64,000 nucleotides of DNA from NCBI GenBank assembly GCA_903929885.1, contig CAIYWI010000002.1, positions 1-64,000 of the forward strand. Reading direction: 5' to 3'. The DNA comes from an uncultured Phycisphaerales bacterium. Lineage in GTDB: Bacteria > Planctomycetota > Phycisphaerae > Phycisphaerales > UBA1924. Shown piece by piece: positions 19,359-27,504 of this stretch (position 1 is the stretch's first letter; every line of letters starts with the position of its first letter). Made by a program: the position numbers and the translations under genes. Below the pieces are notes generated by a model. The model was not told where the DNA came from, made no database searches, and worked only from the letters and a program-made list of their open reading frames with translations.

Positions 19359-22199
19359 ATGAAGAAGCGGAACATCGGAATGTTGGCGATGATCGCCTGT
19401 GCGGGCGGTTGCGTCGGAATGGCCTCGGCGCAGACCGGGCTCGTGAACGTCAGCGGCGCGACGCTGCTCGAGAACTACGTGAAGTCGAACGCCTCGACCA
19501 ACGACTTCATCGACGTCAACGCGGACGGCGTCGCCGGATGGCTGCTGTCGGGGATCCAGCAGTTGGCTCCCGGCGGTCCATCGAACACGTCGCAGACGCT
19601 CGCGGTTCAGTACCGCGTGACGGGCTCGGTCAACGGGTTCATCGAGTTGACCCGCTTCGGCGCCGGGTCGTGCGCCACGGGCAACGACACCAATGCCACG
19701 GGCATCCTCGGCAACCGCGCGGGCGTCTCCGGCAACGCGTCGTTCGCCTACTTCAACCGGACCCTCTACATCAACGCCACCGGTTCGACCGGCGCGTACA
19801 ACCAGGGCAATCCCGGCGGCGCGCCCCAGACGGCCGATTCGCTGTATCGCAGCCTCTACGCCAGCCCCAACACCGGCAGCGGCGGATCGATCTGCATCGA
19901 CGTGTCGCCGCTCGACGTCTCGAGCAGTCTGGCCACCCGCAAGGCCGGCGGCTCGACCGCATGGAATCGCAAGCCCACCGAGGCCGGCTACGGCGGCAAC
20001 CCGGTCGTCTCGGGCACCCGTCCCTTCGGCACCGCCGGCTTCGGCGGCCTGTCGAGCCTCCTCGCCGACCTCAACGGCCGCAACGTCTTTGATCCGGCGA
20101 ACCCGCAGGCGGCCGACGCCAACACGATCTTCGACAGCTCGCTCTTCTTCGCTCCCATCGCTCCGGTCACCAACTACGGCACCGGCCTGGATCGCGCCAC
20201 CGTCTCCGAGTTGCAGCACCTCTTCGCGACCGGCCGGGCCGCCAGCGGCGAGAACTTCGTCGTCGTCACCCGCGACGTCGGGTCGGGCACCCGCAACGCG
20301 TTCAACAACTGCATCGGGATGGATCCGTCGTTCGGCGTCGGCGACAACATCGGCGGCCTCTCGACCGCGAGCAACCAGCACCTGCTGGGCAACGAGTACA
20401 CGCCCACCAACAAGGGCAGCAACGGCGGCGTGGAGTCGGTGATGCGCAACACCCGTCTGGGCGTCGGCTACATCGGCACCGAGCGAGGCGTGACCGGCTC
20501 GGGCTCGGGATCGTGGCTGTCCACCAACGCCCTCGAGATCCTCGACGTGATGAACGACATCTACGGCGGGACCCAATACGTCCGTCCGACGACCGCCAAC
20601 ATCGTCGGCAACAACGCCAATGGCTGGGTCATCGGCGGCCAGGCCGTGCTCGCCACCATCGGCGATCCTCGCTCCAACGCCGGGTCGCTGGGCGGCCAAG
20701 GCTGGGCCGGCGCGTTCGATCCCTTCACCGACCTCAACTGCAACGGCGTGCGTGACGGCGGCGAGCCCTTCACGGACCTCAACGGCAACGGTTCGTTCGA
20801 CTCCGTGAACGCCGAGGCCGGCCTGCCCGCCCGCACCACCCCCCCGATGGCCAACCCGTACGCGGCCGCGTACCTCAACAACATCACCCGCAGCATCGCC
20901 GCCACCACGTCGGTGCCCGCCGATCCGGGCAACCTCGGCATGCCGGGCGAGTTCGCCGCCAGCCAGTTCCTGCTGCTGGCCGCGCTCGACAACCTCCACA
21001 GCGAGACCGACTACGTCACGATGGTGCCCAACACCGGCAAGAACAGTTGCGTCGCGACCTACACCCTCGCCAACAACGTCCACAACAACGCCCGGTTCGC
21101 GTCCTTCAACGCGGCCGCCGCGGGCCGCGTCCCCGCCCGCAAGACCGGTTCCACCTACAGCGACGGCGTGGCCGGCGGCATCAACTACATCCGTCAGGGA
21201 ACGGCGGCCGCTCCCAACGTCGCCGTGTCCTACGGCGCGGAACTCGCGATGCGCAACAAGATCGCGGGCGACTTCGACGGCAACGGCGTCCGCTCGGCCG
21301 CCGACGTTCCCCAGATGCTCGCGGCCCTCGCCCAGCGCGAGGGCGGCGCTCGCTGGAACGCCCCCGACGGCATCTACGGCGCCAACGCGGGCGAGCAGGC
21401 CATCATCGAGGTCCTCGGCGACTTCGATGGCAACGGCAGCTTCGATCGCGCCGACGTCCGCTACTTCGCCGACGGTCTCTTCCTCGTCAACGGTTCGCTG
21501 GATCGCGTCGCGGGCTTCACCGCCATCGACAACGGCTTTGGCGGCAACTTCTTCGGCACCGCGCTCGCCACCGGCGTCGCCTACGAGACCGGCGACTCGG
21601 CCGGCGACGTGGCCGGTTCGGCCGTCGGCGTTCGCAAGGGCTACGCCCCGACCGGCGCGGACGGCCGTGTCGATGCCCGCGACATCGACTACGTCTTCGC
21701 CCAGTTCCGTTCCAACCCCAAGATCCTCGACGGGCAGGCCAACTGGTCCAACCTCGACGAGGCCGTCTACTTCGACCTGTCCGCGGACATGAACGGCGAT
21801 CTCGCCGTCGATTCGAAGGACATCTGCGTCCTGGTGACGGGCATCCTCGGCACCAGCATCGGTGACGTCAACCTCGACGGCAGCCGCGACGCCGCCGATC
21901 TTGCCATCGCCACCACGTACCGCGGCGGCGCAGACCGGGCGGGCGGCTACGCCAACGGCGACGTCGACGGTGACGGCATGGTGACCGACGGCGACCTCGC
22001 CATCATCGCCAGCGGCGATTGCGTCTGCTTCTGCCCCGCGGACTACAACCGCGACGGCGGCGTGGACGGCGGCGACATCGAGACCTTCTTCGCCGACTGG
22101 GAAGCCGGCTCGGGTTGCGGCGACGTCAATGCCGACGGCGGCATCGACGGCGGCGACATCGAGTCCTTCTTCGTCCTCTGGGAGCAGGGCGGCTGCTGA
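19359..22199 (+). CDS. Secreted PstS/PBP-like protein with multiple dockerin type I repeats and a Gly-Cys-ending dockerin C-terminus
   Basis: Signal peptide; VSGATLLENYV, VVVTRDVGSGTRNAFNN; repeats GDFDGNGVRSAADV, GDFDGNGSFDRADV, GDVNLDGSRDAADL, GDVDGDGMVTDGDL, C-term ADYNRDGGVDGGDIETFFADWEAGSGCGDVNADGGIDGGDIESFFVLWEQGGC. Confidence 0.8.
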   Translation: MKKRNIGMLAMIACAGGCVGMASAQTGLVNVSGATLLENYVKSNASTNDFIDVNADGVAGWLLSGIQQLAPGGPSNTSQTLAVQYRVTGSVNGFIELTRFGAGSCATGNDTNATGILGNRAGVSGNASFAYFNRTLYINATGSTGAYNQGNPGGAPQTADSLYRSLYASPNTGSGGSICIDVSPLDVSSSLATRKAGGSTAWNRKPTEAGYGGNPVVSGTRPFGTAGFGGLSSLLADLNGRNVFDPANPQAADANTIFDSSLFFAPIAPVTNYGTGLDRATVSELQHLFATGRAASGENFVVVTRDVGSGTRNAFNNCIGMDPSFGVGDNIGGLSTASNQHLLGNEYTPTNKGSNGGVESVMRNTRLGVGYIGTERGVTGSGSGSWLSTNALEILDVMNDIYGGTQYVRPTTANIVGNNANGWVIGGQAVLATIGDPRSNAGSLGGQGWAGAFDPFTDLNCNGVRDGGEPFTDLNGNGSFDSVNAEAGLPARTTPPMANPYAAAYLNNITRSIAATTSVPADPGNLGMPGEFAASQFLLLAALDNLHSETDYVTMVPNTGKNSCVATYTLANNVHNNARFASFNAAAAGRVPARKTGSTYSDGVAGGINYIRQGTAAAPNVAVSYGAELAMRNKIAGDFDGNGVRSAADVPQMLAALAQREGGARWNAPDGIYGANAGEQAIIEVLGDFDGNGSFDRADVRYFADGLFLVNGSLDRVAGFTAIDNGFGGNFFGTALATGVAYETGDSAGDVAGSAVGVRKGYAPTGADGRVDARDIDYVFAQFRSNPKILDGQANWSNLDEAVYFDLSADMNGDLAVDSKDICVLVTGILGTSIGDVNLDGSRDAADLAIATTYRGGADRAGGYANGDVDGDGMVTDGDLAIIASGDCVCFCPADYNRDGGVDGGDIETFFADWEAGSGCGDVNADGGIDGGDIESFFVLWEQGGC

Positions 22200-22254
22200 G
22201 CCGTTCGGACGCACTCCGATCCCCGGCATGCTCGCATGCCGAGGTCACACGCAG

Positions 22255-22293
22255 GCCGCCCCCGGTTCACGCGCCGGGGGCGGCTGTTTTTTT
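22255..22293 (+). terminator. Intrinsic terminator after dockerin gene
   Basis: GCCGCCCCCGG-TTCACGCG-CCGGGGGCGGC followed by TGTTTTTTT. Confidence 0.9.
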
Positions 22294-22322
22294 CGCGCAC
22301 CCCGTCGCTATGCTGGAATCGC

Positions 22323-22724
22323 ATGACGCCCCCGCGCGAGACGACGACGGTTCTGCTCCGCCATGGGTTGCCCGACGGCTCGTGGCACCACGACTGGATG
22401 ATCGATCCCGGCGACGATCGTCCGCTCATCACGTTCCGCACCAATGCGATGGTCCCCGAGGTCGATCGGTTCGAGGCCGAGCGGCTCGGCGATCACCGGC
22501 GGGTCTATCTGTCGTACGAGGGCCCGGTTTCGGGCGGCCGAGGCGAGGTGAGGCGGGTGGCGGCGGGGCCGGCGAGACTGATCGAAGTCGCCGCTCGTTC
22601 GCTGATTGTTGATGTCGCGTTCGCAGGGCGTCCGTGGGTGCGTTGGGAGGGGGTCGGTTCCGAGGGGGCCTGGGTATTTCACCGCAGCCGATTTCCGTCG
22701 GGGGACTTCCGCCTCGAGGTATGA
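22323..22724 (+). CDS. Small protein resembling the LigD 3'-phosphoesterase-like domain
   Basis: TVLLRHGLPDGSWHHDWMIDPGD..LITFRTNA....FEAERLGDHRRVYLSYEGPVSGGRGEVRRVAAG; resembles stand-alone planctomycete phosphoesterase-like proteins. Confidence 0.45.
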   Translation: MTPPRETTTVLLRHGLPDGSWHHDWMIDPGDDRPLITFRTNAMVPEVDRFEAERLGDHRRVYLSYEGPVSGGRGEVRRVAAGPARLIEVAARSLIVDVAFAGRPWVRWEGVGSEGAWVFHRSRFPSGDFRLEV

Positions 22725-22834
22725 TGGACTCGACGGGCCGAGCACCGCCCGCCTTCGTGCGTTCGTCGGATTCGTGCATGCCGCCCCCGGGGCCGTGCGC
22801 ACCGGTGGCCTTCCTCGAACAGGAGTCCCGATCC

Positions 22835-23206
22835 ATGCGAAGCCCGATCCCGTTGTCCGCTCCCGACGCCTTCTCCTCGGGCGGTTCCCCGTCGGCGTCA
22901 CGCCCCGCGGACCTGCCGCCCGAGCCGCCCCCGCCGAAGATCCGCTCCTTCGAGAGCAAGCTGGGCGGGCGGCGCCACGAGGACCAGTGGAGTCGCACCC
23001 CCAACGCGCCCGGCACGGGCGCGATCCACGTCAAGACCTTCCACGCCAAGCTCAACGAGGACAGCATGGGGTACCTCGACCAGCAGATCAACGAGTGGCT
23101 CGACGCGCACCCGCAGTACGAGGTGAAGTTCGTGACGACCTCGGTGGGCGCGTGGGCGGGCAAGCTCGGCACCGAGCAGCACCTCGTGCTGCAGGTGTGG
23201 GTGTGA
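22835..23206 (+). CDS. Small conserved protein of unknown function
   Basis: KIRSFESKLGGRRHEDQWSRTPNAPGTGAIHVKTFHAKLNEDSMGYLDQQINEWLDAHPQYEVKFVTTSVG....VLQVWV; clean ORF between annotated genes. Confidence 0.6.
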   Translation: MRSPIPLSAPDAFSSGGSPSASRPADLPPEPPPPKIRSFESKLGGRRHEDQWSRTPNAPGTGAIHVKTFHAKLNEDSMGYLDQQINEWLDAHPQYEVKFVTTSVGAWAGKLGTEQHLVLQVWV

Positions 23207-23310
23207 GGTCCCGCCTCGTCCGGGGATGATTCCCCGATCGGGGCGAAGGGGTCCGCGCTCGGCGGGGCCGGCGGTCATGCCCGTCGCGGATCGGCTCCGA
23301 TGACGATGAC

Positions 23311-25170
23311 GTGTGCGGAATCATCGGAAACGCCGTGGGCGTCGGTCGCAGGCCGGCCCTTCCTCTCGAGCACTTCATCGAGCTGCGTGAGGCCATGCGC
23401 CGACGGGGACCCGACGCGGCGGGCCTGGCCGACATGGGGCACGTGCGACTGGGCCATCGCCGCCTGAGCGTCGTGGCGCCGGGCGAGTCCGGCGCCCAGC
23501 CGATGTCGCGGGAAGGCGCGGGCACGCTGGTGTACAACGGCGAGCTCTACAACGACGCCGAACTTCGTCGCGAACTGTCCTCTCGAGGGCACTCGTTCGA
23601 CTCGGCGAGCGACACGCTCACCGTGCTGCTGGCGCTCAAGCAGTGGGGCGTGGGCGCCTTCAGTCGCCTGCGCGGGATGTACGCGCTCGCGTGGCTCAAC
23701 CCCTCCGGTTCGACGCTGACGCTCGCCCGCGACCCGCTGGGCATCAAGCCGCTGCACTACACCTTTCTCGAGCGGGAGGGAGGGCTCGAACTGGTGTTCG
23801 CCAGCGAGGCGGCGGTCGTGGCGTCGGCCCGGCCGACGGTCCGTCCCGACCTTGTCACCGTCAGTTCCTATCTGACCACGATCCGCACGACCCTGGGTTC
23901 ACGCACGATGTTCGAGGGCGTCCGCTGCCTCGAACCCGGCGAGGTCATGGAGTGCGACCTGCGCGACGGACGCATCGCCGTTCGACGCGTCGTGGTGCCC
24001 ATCCCGATCGCGGATCTCTCGAGCGATCCCGCCGATGCGGGCGCTGTGGTGCGGGATTCGGTCCGGCGGCATCTTCGCTCCGATGTCCGAACCTGTTGCC
24101 TGCTCAGCGGCGGACTCGACAGTTCGATCATCGCGTCGCTCGCTTCCGAGGAGGCCGGCGCCGATCTGCGAACCTATTGCGCCGGCGCAGGACGGGGCAT
24201 CGACGTCGACGGCGACCACGCCCATGCGGCCGTCATGGCCGGATGGCTCGGCAGCCGGCACACGGCCGTCGACATCACCGGTGAACTCTTCGTCGAACGC
24301 TGGGCCGACATGGTGATCCGTCAGGGCTTGCCCCTGTCGACCCCCAACGAGGTGGCGATCAACGAGGTGGCGAGAGTCCTGCGTGCCGCGGGCGACATCG
24401 TGGCGCTCAGCGGCGAGGGCGCCGACGAGCTCTTCGGCGGGTATCTGGGGCCGATGCTCGGCGCATGGCGATTCGAGCAGGAACGCTCCGCCCGCGGCGT
24501 TCATCCCGGCATCTTTCAACTCGAGGAGACGGCATGGGTGCCGCCCGCTGCCAAGGACGCATTGCTCCAGCCGCGGGCGATCGAAGCCATCGAGGGCGAT
24601 GCGCACCTGACGGCGTGGTACCGCGAGGCCTTCGACCGGGTGGCCGGGGAACGCCCCGACCGGTCACCCCTTCAGGCGCACCTGCGATTCATGCGACGCG
24701 TGAATCTCGTGGGACTGCTCGGCCGCCTCGATTCGGCGATGATGCTCGAGGGCGTGGAGGGCCGCACCCCGTTCGCCGACGTGTGCGTGGCGTCGTTCGC
24801 CGAGGGCCTCGACATGGAGCACAAGTTTCGGCCGGCGGGCGGACGGGCGGGCGTGCTCGACACGAAACTGTGCCTTCGATCGGCGTTCGGGTCGAGGGTG
24901 CACCCCTCGGTGACAGGACGAGCCAAGGCGAGTTTCCCGCTGCCGTTCCAGGCGTGGTTGGGCGGCGCACGCGAGACGCTTCTGGGCGTGGAATGGATGC
25001 GAGAGGTCTTCACCGAGGCGGCGCTCCACGCCGTCGAGGCCCGTCCGTGCGAGTCGTGGCGCTTCGCCTGGCCGATGATCAACCTCGCCCTCTGGGCGCA
25101 GCGATGGTGGGGCGACCCTTCCGCGACCCGAACGGAAATTCTGGCCGGGGAGGCCTTGCCCGCGACGTGA
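23311..25170 (+). CDS. asnB: Asparagine synthetase (glutamine-hydrolysing)
   Basis: GTG start then CGIIGNAVG (class II amidotransferase Cys), MRRRGPDAAGLA, RLSVVAPGESGAQPM, CLLSGGLDSSIIASLA, LSGEGADELFGGY. Confidence 0.92.
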   Translation: MCGIIGNAVGVGRRPALPLEHFIELREAMRRRGPDAAGLADMGHVRLGHRRLSVVAPGESGAQPMSREGAGTLVYNGELYNDAELRRELSSRGHSFDSASDTLTVLLALKQWGVGAFSRLRGMYALAWLNPSGSTLTLARDPLGIKPLHYTFLEREGGLELVFASEAAVVASARPTVRPDLVTVSSYLTTIRTTLGSRTMFEGVRCLEPGEVMECDLRDGRIAVRRVVVPIPIADLSSDPADAGAVVRDSVRRHLRSDVRTCCLLSGGLDSSIIASLASEEAGADLRTYCAGAGRGIDVDGDHAHAAVMAGWLGSRHTAVDITGELFVERWADMVIRQGLPLSTPNEVAINEVARVLRAAGDIVALSGEGADELFGGYLGPMLGAWRFEQERSARGVHPGIFQLEETAWVPPAAKDALLQPRAIEAIEGDAHLTAWYREAFDRVAGERPDRSPLQAHLRFMRRVNLVGLLGRLDSAMMLEGVEGRTPFADVCVASFAEGLDMEHKFRPAGGRAGVLDTKLCLRSAFGSRVHPSVTGRAKASFPLPFQAWLGGARETLLGVEWMREVFTEAALHAVEARPCESWRFAWPMINLALWAQRWWGDPSATRTEILAGEALPAT

Positions 25171-25310
25171 GGCCTATTGTTTGGAGTCATGGAGGGCAGC
25201 AATCGTGTCTGCTCTCTTGTGTGTGGCCAGCGCTCGATCTCAAGCCCGAGTTTCGGCAGCGTTTCTGGTTCGATTCAGTTTCGGAAGCTCGGGCAGGGAT
25301 AGAACGTTTC

Positions 25311-25691
25311 ATGAAGAAGCTCTACGTCGGTAATCTCCCCTTCAGCACGGATGACAACTCGCTCCGCGGTCTCTTCGAGCCGCACGGCGTGGTCACCTCC
25401 GCCTCCATCGTCATGGACCGCGACACCGGCCGCTCCCGCGGCTTCGGCTTCGTGGAGATGGCCGATGACGGCGAGGCGACTCGCGCCATCGAGCAGATGA
25501 ACGGCCAGCAGGTCGACGGCCGCAGCATCGTCGTCAACGAGGCCCGTCCCAAGGAGCCTCGCTCCTTCGGCGGCGGCGGTGGCGGCGGCGGCGGTCGTGG
25601 CGGCTTCGGTGGCGGCGGCGGTCGTGGCGGCTTCGGCGGCGGCCGTGGCGGCGATCGCGGCGGCGACCGTGGCGGTCGCGGCGGCTGGTGA
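25311..25691 (+). CDS. RRM RNA-binding protein with Gly/Arg-rich tail
   Basis: MKKLYVGNLPFSTDDNSLRGLFEPHG...RSRGFGFVEMADDGEATRAIEQMNGQQVDGRSIVVNEARP + GGGRGGFGGG tail. Confidence 0.95.
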   Translation: MKKLYVGNLPFSTDDNSLRGLFEPHGVVTSASIVMDRDTGRSRGFGFVEMADDGEATRAIEQMNGQQVDGRSIVVNEARPKEPRSFGGGGGGGGGRGGFGGGGGRGGFGGGRGGDRGGDRGGRGGW

Positions 25692-25737
25692 TCCGGTCGG
25701 CCCGCGTGACGCGGGCTGAACATCGCTGATCAGATAC

Positions 25738-25776
25738 ACGTCCCCCGGAGGTTCCCTCCGGGGGACGTTCTTTTTG
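25738..25776 (+). terminator. Intrinsic terminator after the RRM gene
   Basis: ACGTCCCCCGGAG-GTTCC-CTCCGGGGGACGT perfect 13-bp stem followed by TCTTTTTG. Confidence 0.92.
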
Positions 25777-25805
25777 CCCCGCGCTGCGCGTAACCTGCTC
25801 CATCC

Positions 25806-27494
25806 ATGGAAGGCTCTCCCCCTGCGTCGCAAGGAGTCGCGGCGTGCCCAGAGCGCGTGACCGAGGCCGCCGCCACCGGCGCGATGGCCTCCGCCGTCCG
25901 CATCGTTTCGGGGCTCACGCTGGTGTCGAGGTTCGCGGGGTTGCTTCGCGACGTGGTGATGGTGCGGGTCTTCAGCGACGGCGTGCTGGCCTCGGCCTTT
26001 CGTGCCGCGTACATGCTGCCCAACGTGTTTCGACGCCTCTTCGGCGAGGGGGCCTTGTCGGCCGCCTTCCTGCCCGAATACGCGCAGTTGCGGCGCGACG
26101 ACCCGGCCGTCGCGGGCGAACTGGCGACCTTGACCCTGCGGTTGCTCACGCTCGTGACCGGCGGCATCACGCTGTTGATCGAACTGGTGCTGCTCGCCCT
26201 GGTGCTCTTCCTGCCGGGCGAGGCCGAGCATGGCTGGAGGGACACGTCCTTCAAACTGATGATGCTGATGCTCCCGATGATGCCGATGGTGTGCATCACG
26301 GCCATCCTGGGTGGGATGCTGCAGTCGCACGGTCGGTTCGGTCCTCCGGCCGCCGCGCCGATCATCCTGAACTTCTTCCAGATCGCCGCGAGTCTGGCGT
26401 TCTTCCTCGGCTTGACCACCGATCGACTCGTGTCGGCCTATGCGGTGGGCGGCGCGGCGGTGGCGGCAAGCGTGGTGCAGATCCTTTGGTCGCTCCACGC
26501 CCTTCGAGGGCGAGTGGCGTGGGGGCGGGCGGGCGAGTCGGCGCATCGGCACGGACGTCGCGTGCTCGGGCGATTCCTGCCCGCCGTGCTCGGTCTTGGC
26601 ACGCTGCAACTCAACACCATGATGGACGCGGTGATCGCCATGTGGCCGGTGTGGGTCGGTCCGACGATGTTCGGCGTGGCCGTGACGCTCGACGAGGCGT
26701 CCAACGGCATTCTGGGCTACACCCAGCAACTCTACCAGTTTCCCCTGGGCGTGTTCGGCTTGGCGGTCGCCACCGCCGTGTTCCCGCTGCTGAGCCGCGC
26801 CAGCGACGATCCGCCCGCCTTCGCCTCCGTGCTGCGACGGGGCTTGCGGCTCAGTTTCTTCATCGGCCTTCCCGCGACGGTGGGGCTCGCCCTGGTGCGG
26901 CACGATCTGGTCTTTGTCGTCTTCGGAGGGCCCGGCGGGTTCTCCGAGGAAGGCGTCGAACGCGGCGCGGCGGTCCTGCTGGGTTTCGCTCCCGGCGTCT
27001 GGGCCTACTCGCTCAATCACGTGCTGACGCGGGCCTTCTACGCCAGGCACAACACCCGCACGCCGATGCGAGTGGCGGTGTCGATGGTGGCCCTGAATCT
27101 GGGCTTGAACCTCGCGCTGATCTGGCCCCTCAGGGAAGCGGGCCTGGCTTGGTCGACGGCGACGAGCGCGGTCGTGCAAACGGTCGTGCTGCTGGCGCTC
27201 TGCGGCTCGCGGCTCGGGCTGCGTCCGCTGGATCGCGAGACGATGCTGGCCTTCGCGAAGATCTCCGTGGCGGCGGCCATCATGGCGGCGGCGGTGACGG
27301 GCATCATGATGGCGTGGCCCGGCGAGGCGGCGTCGTGGGGAGTTCGAGGCCTCAGACTGGCCGCCTGCGTGGTCGTCGGCGCCGGCGCCTACGCCCTCGC
27401 AGCGAGGGTGGTTCGCGCCCCGGAGATGTCGTGGATCCTGCAACGCACGCCGCGCGGCGCCGGAGGCGGGCCCACGCCGATGTCGATGGATTGA
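25806..27494 (+). CDS. murJ: Lipid II flippase MurJ (MviN family)
   Basis: SRFAGLLRDVVMVRVFSDGVLASAFRAAYMLPNVFRRLFGEGALSAAFLPEYAQL, 12-14 TM MOP-type flippase. Confidence 0.93.
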   Translation: MEGSPPASQGVAACPERVTEAAATGAMASAVRIVSGLTLVSRFAGLLRDVVMVRVFSDGVLASAFRAAYMLPNVFRRLFGEGALSAAFLPEYAQLRRDDPAVAGELATLTLRLLTLVTGGITLLIELVLLALVLFLPGEAEHGWRDTSFKLMMLMLPMMPMVCITAILGGMLQSHGRFGPPAAAPIILNFFQIAASLAFFLGLTTDRLVSAYAVGGAAVAASVVQILWSLHALRGRVAWGRAGESAHRHGRRVLGRFLPAVLGLGTLQLNTMMDAVIAMWPVWVGPTMFGVAVTLDEASNGILGYTQQLYQFPLGVFGLAVATAVFPLLSRASDDPPAFASVLRRGLRLSFFIGLPATVGLALVRHDLVFVVFGGPGGFSEEGVERGAAVLLGFAPGVWAYSLNHVLTRAFYARHNTRTPMRVAVSMVALNLGLNLALIWPLREAGLAWSTATSAVVQTVVLLALCGSRLGLRPLDRETMLAFAKISVAAAIMAAAVTGIMMAWPGEAASWGVRGLRLAACVVVGAGAYALAARVVRAPEMSWILQRTPRGAGGGPTPMSMD

Positions 27495-27504
27495 ACCCGG
27501 CGGC

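Noticed and set aside
19233-22229. 998-aa minus ORF
   Set aside because: Shadow of the dockerin protein; V/G/D/A/R-rich with no recognisable domain.
25559-25691. GGC-rich repeat as a non-coding element
   Set aside because: Fully explained as the Gly/Arg-rich tail of the RRM protein.
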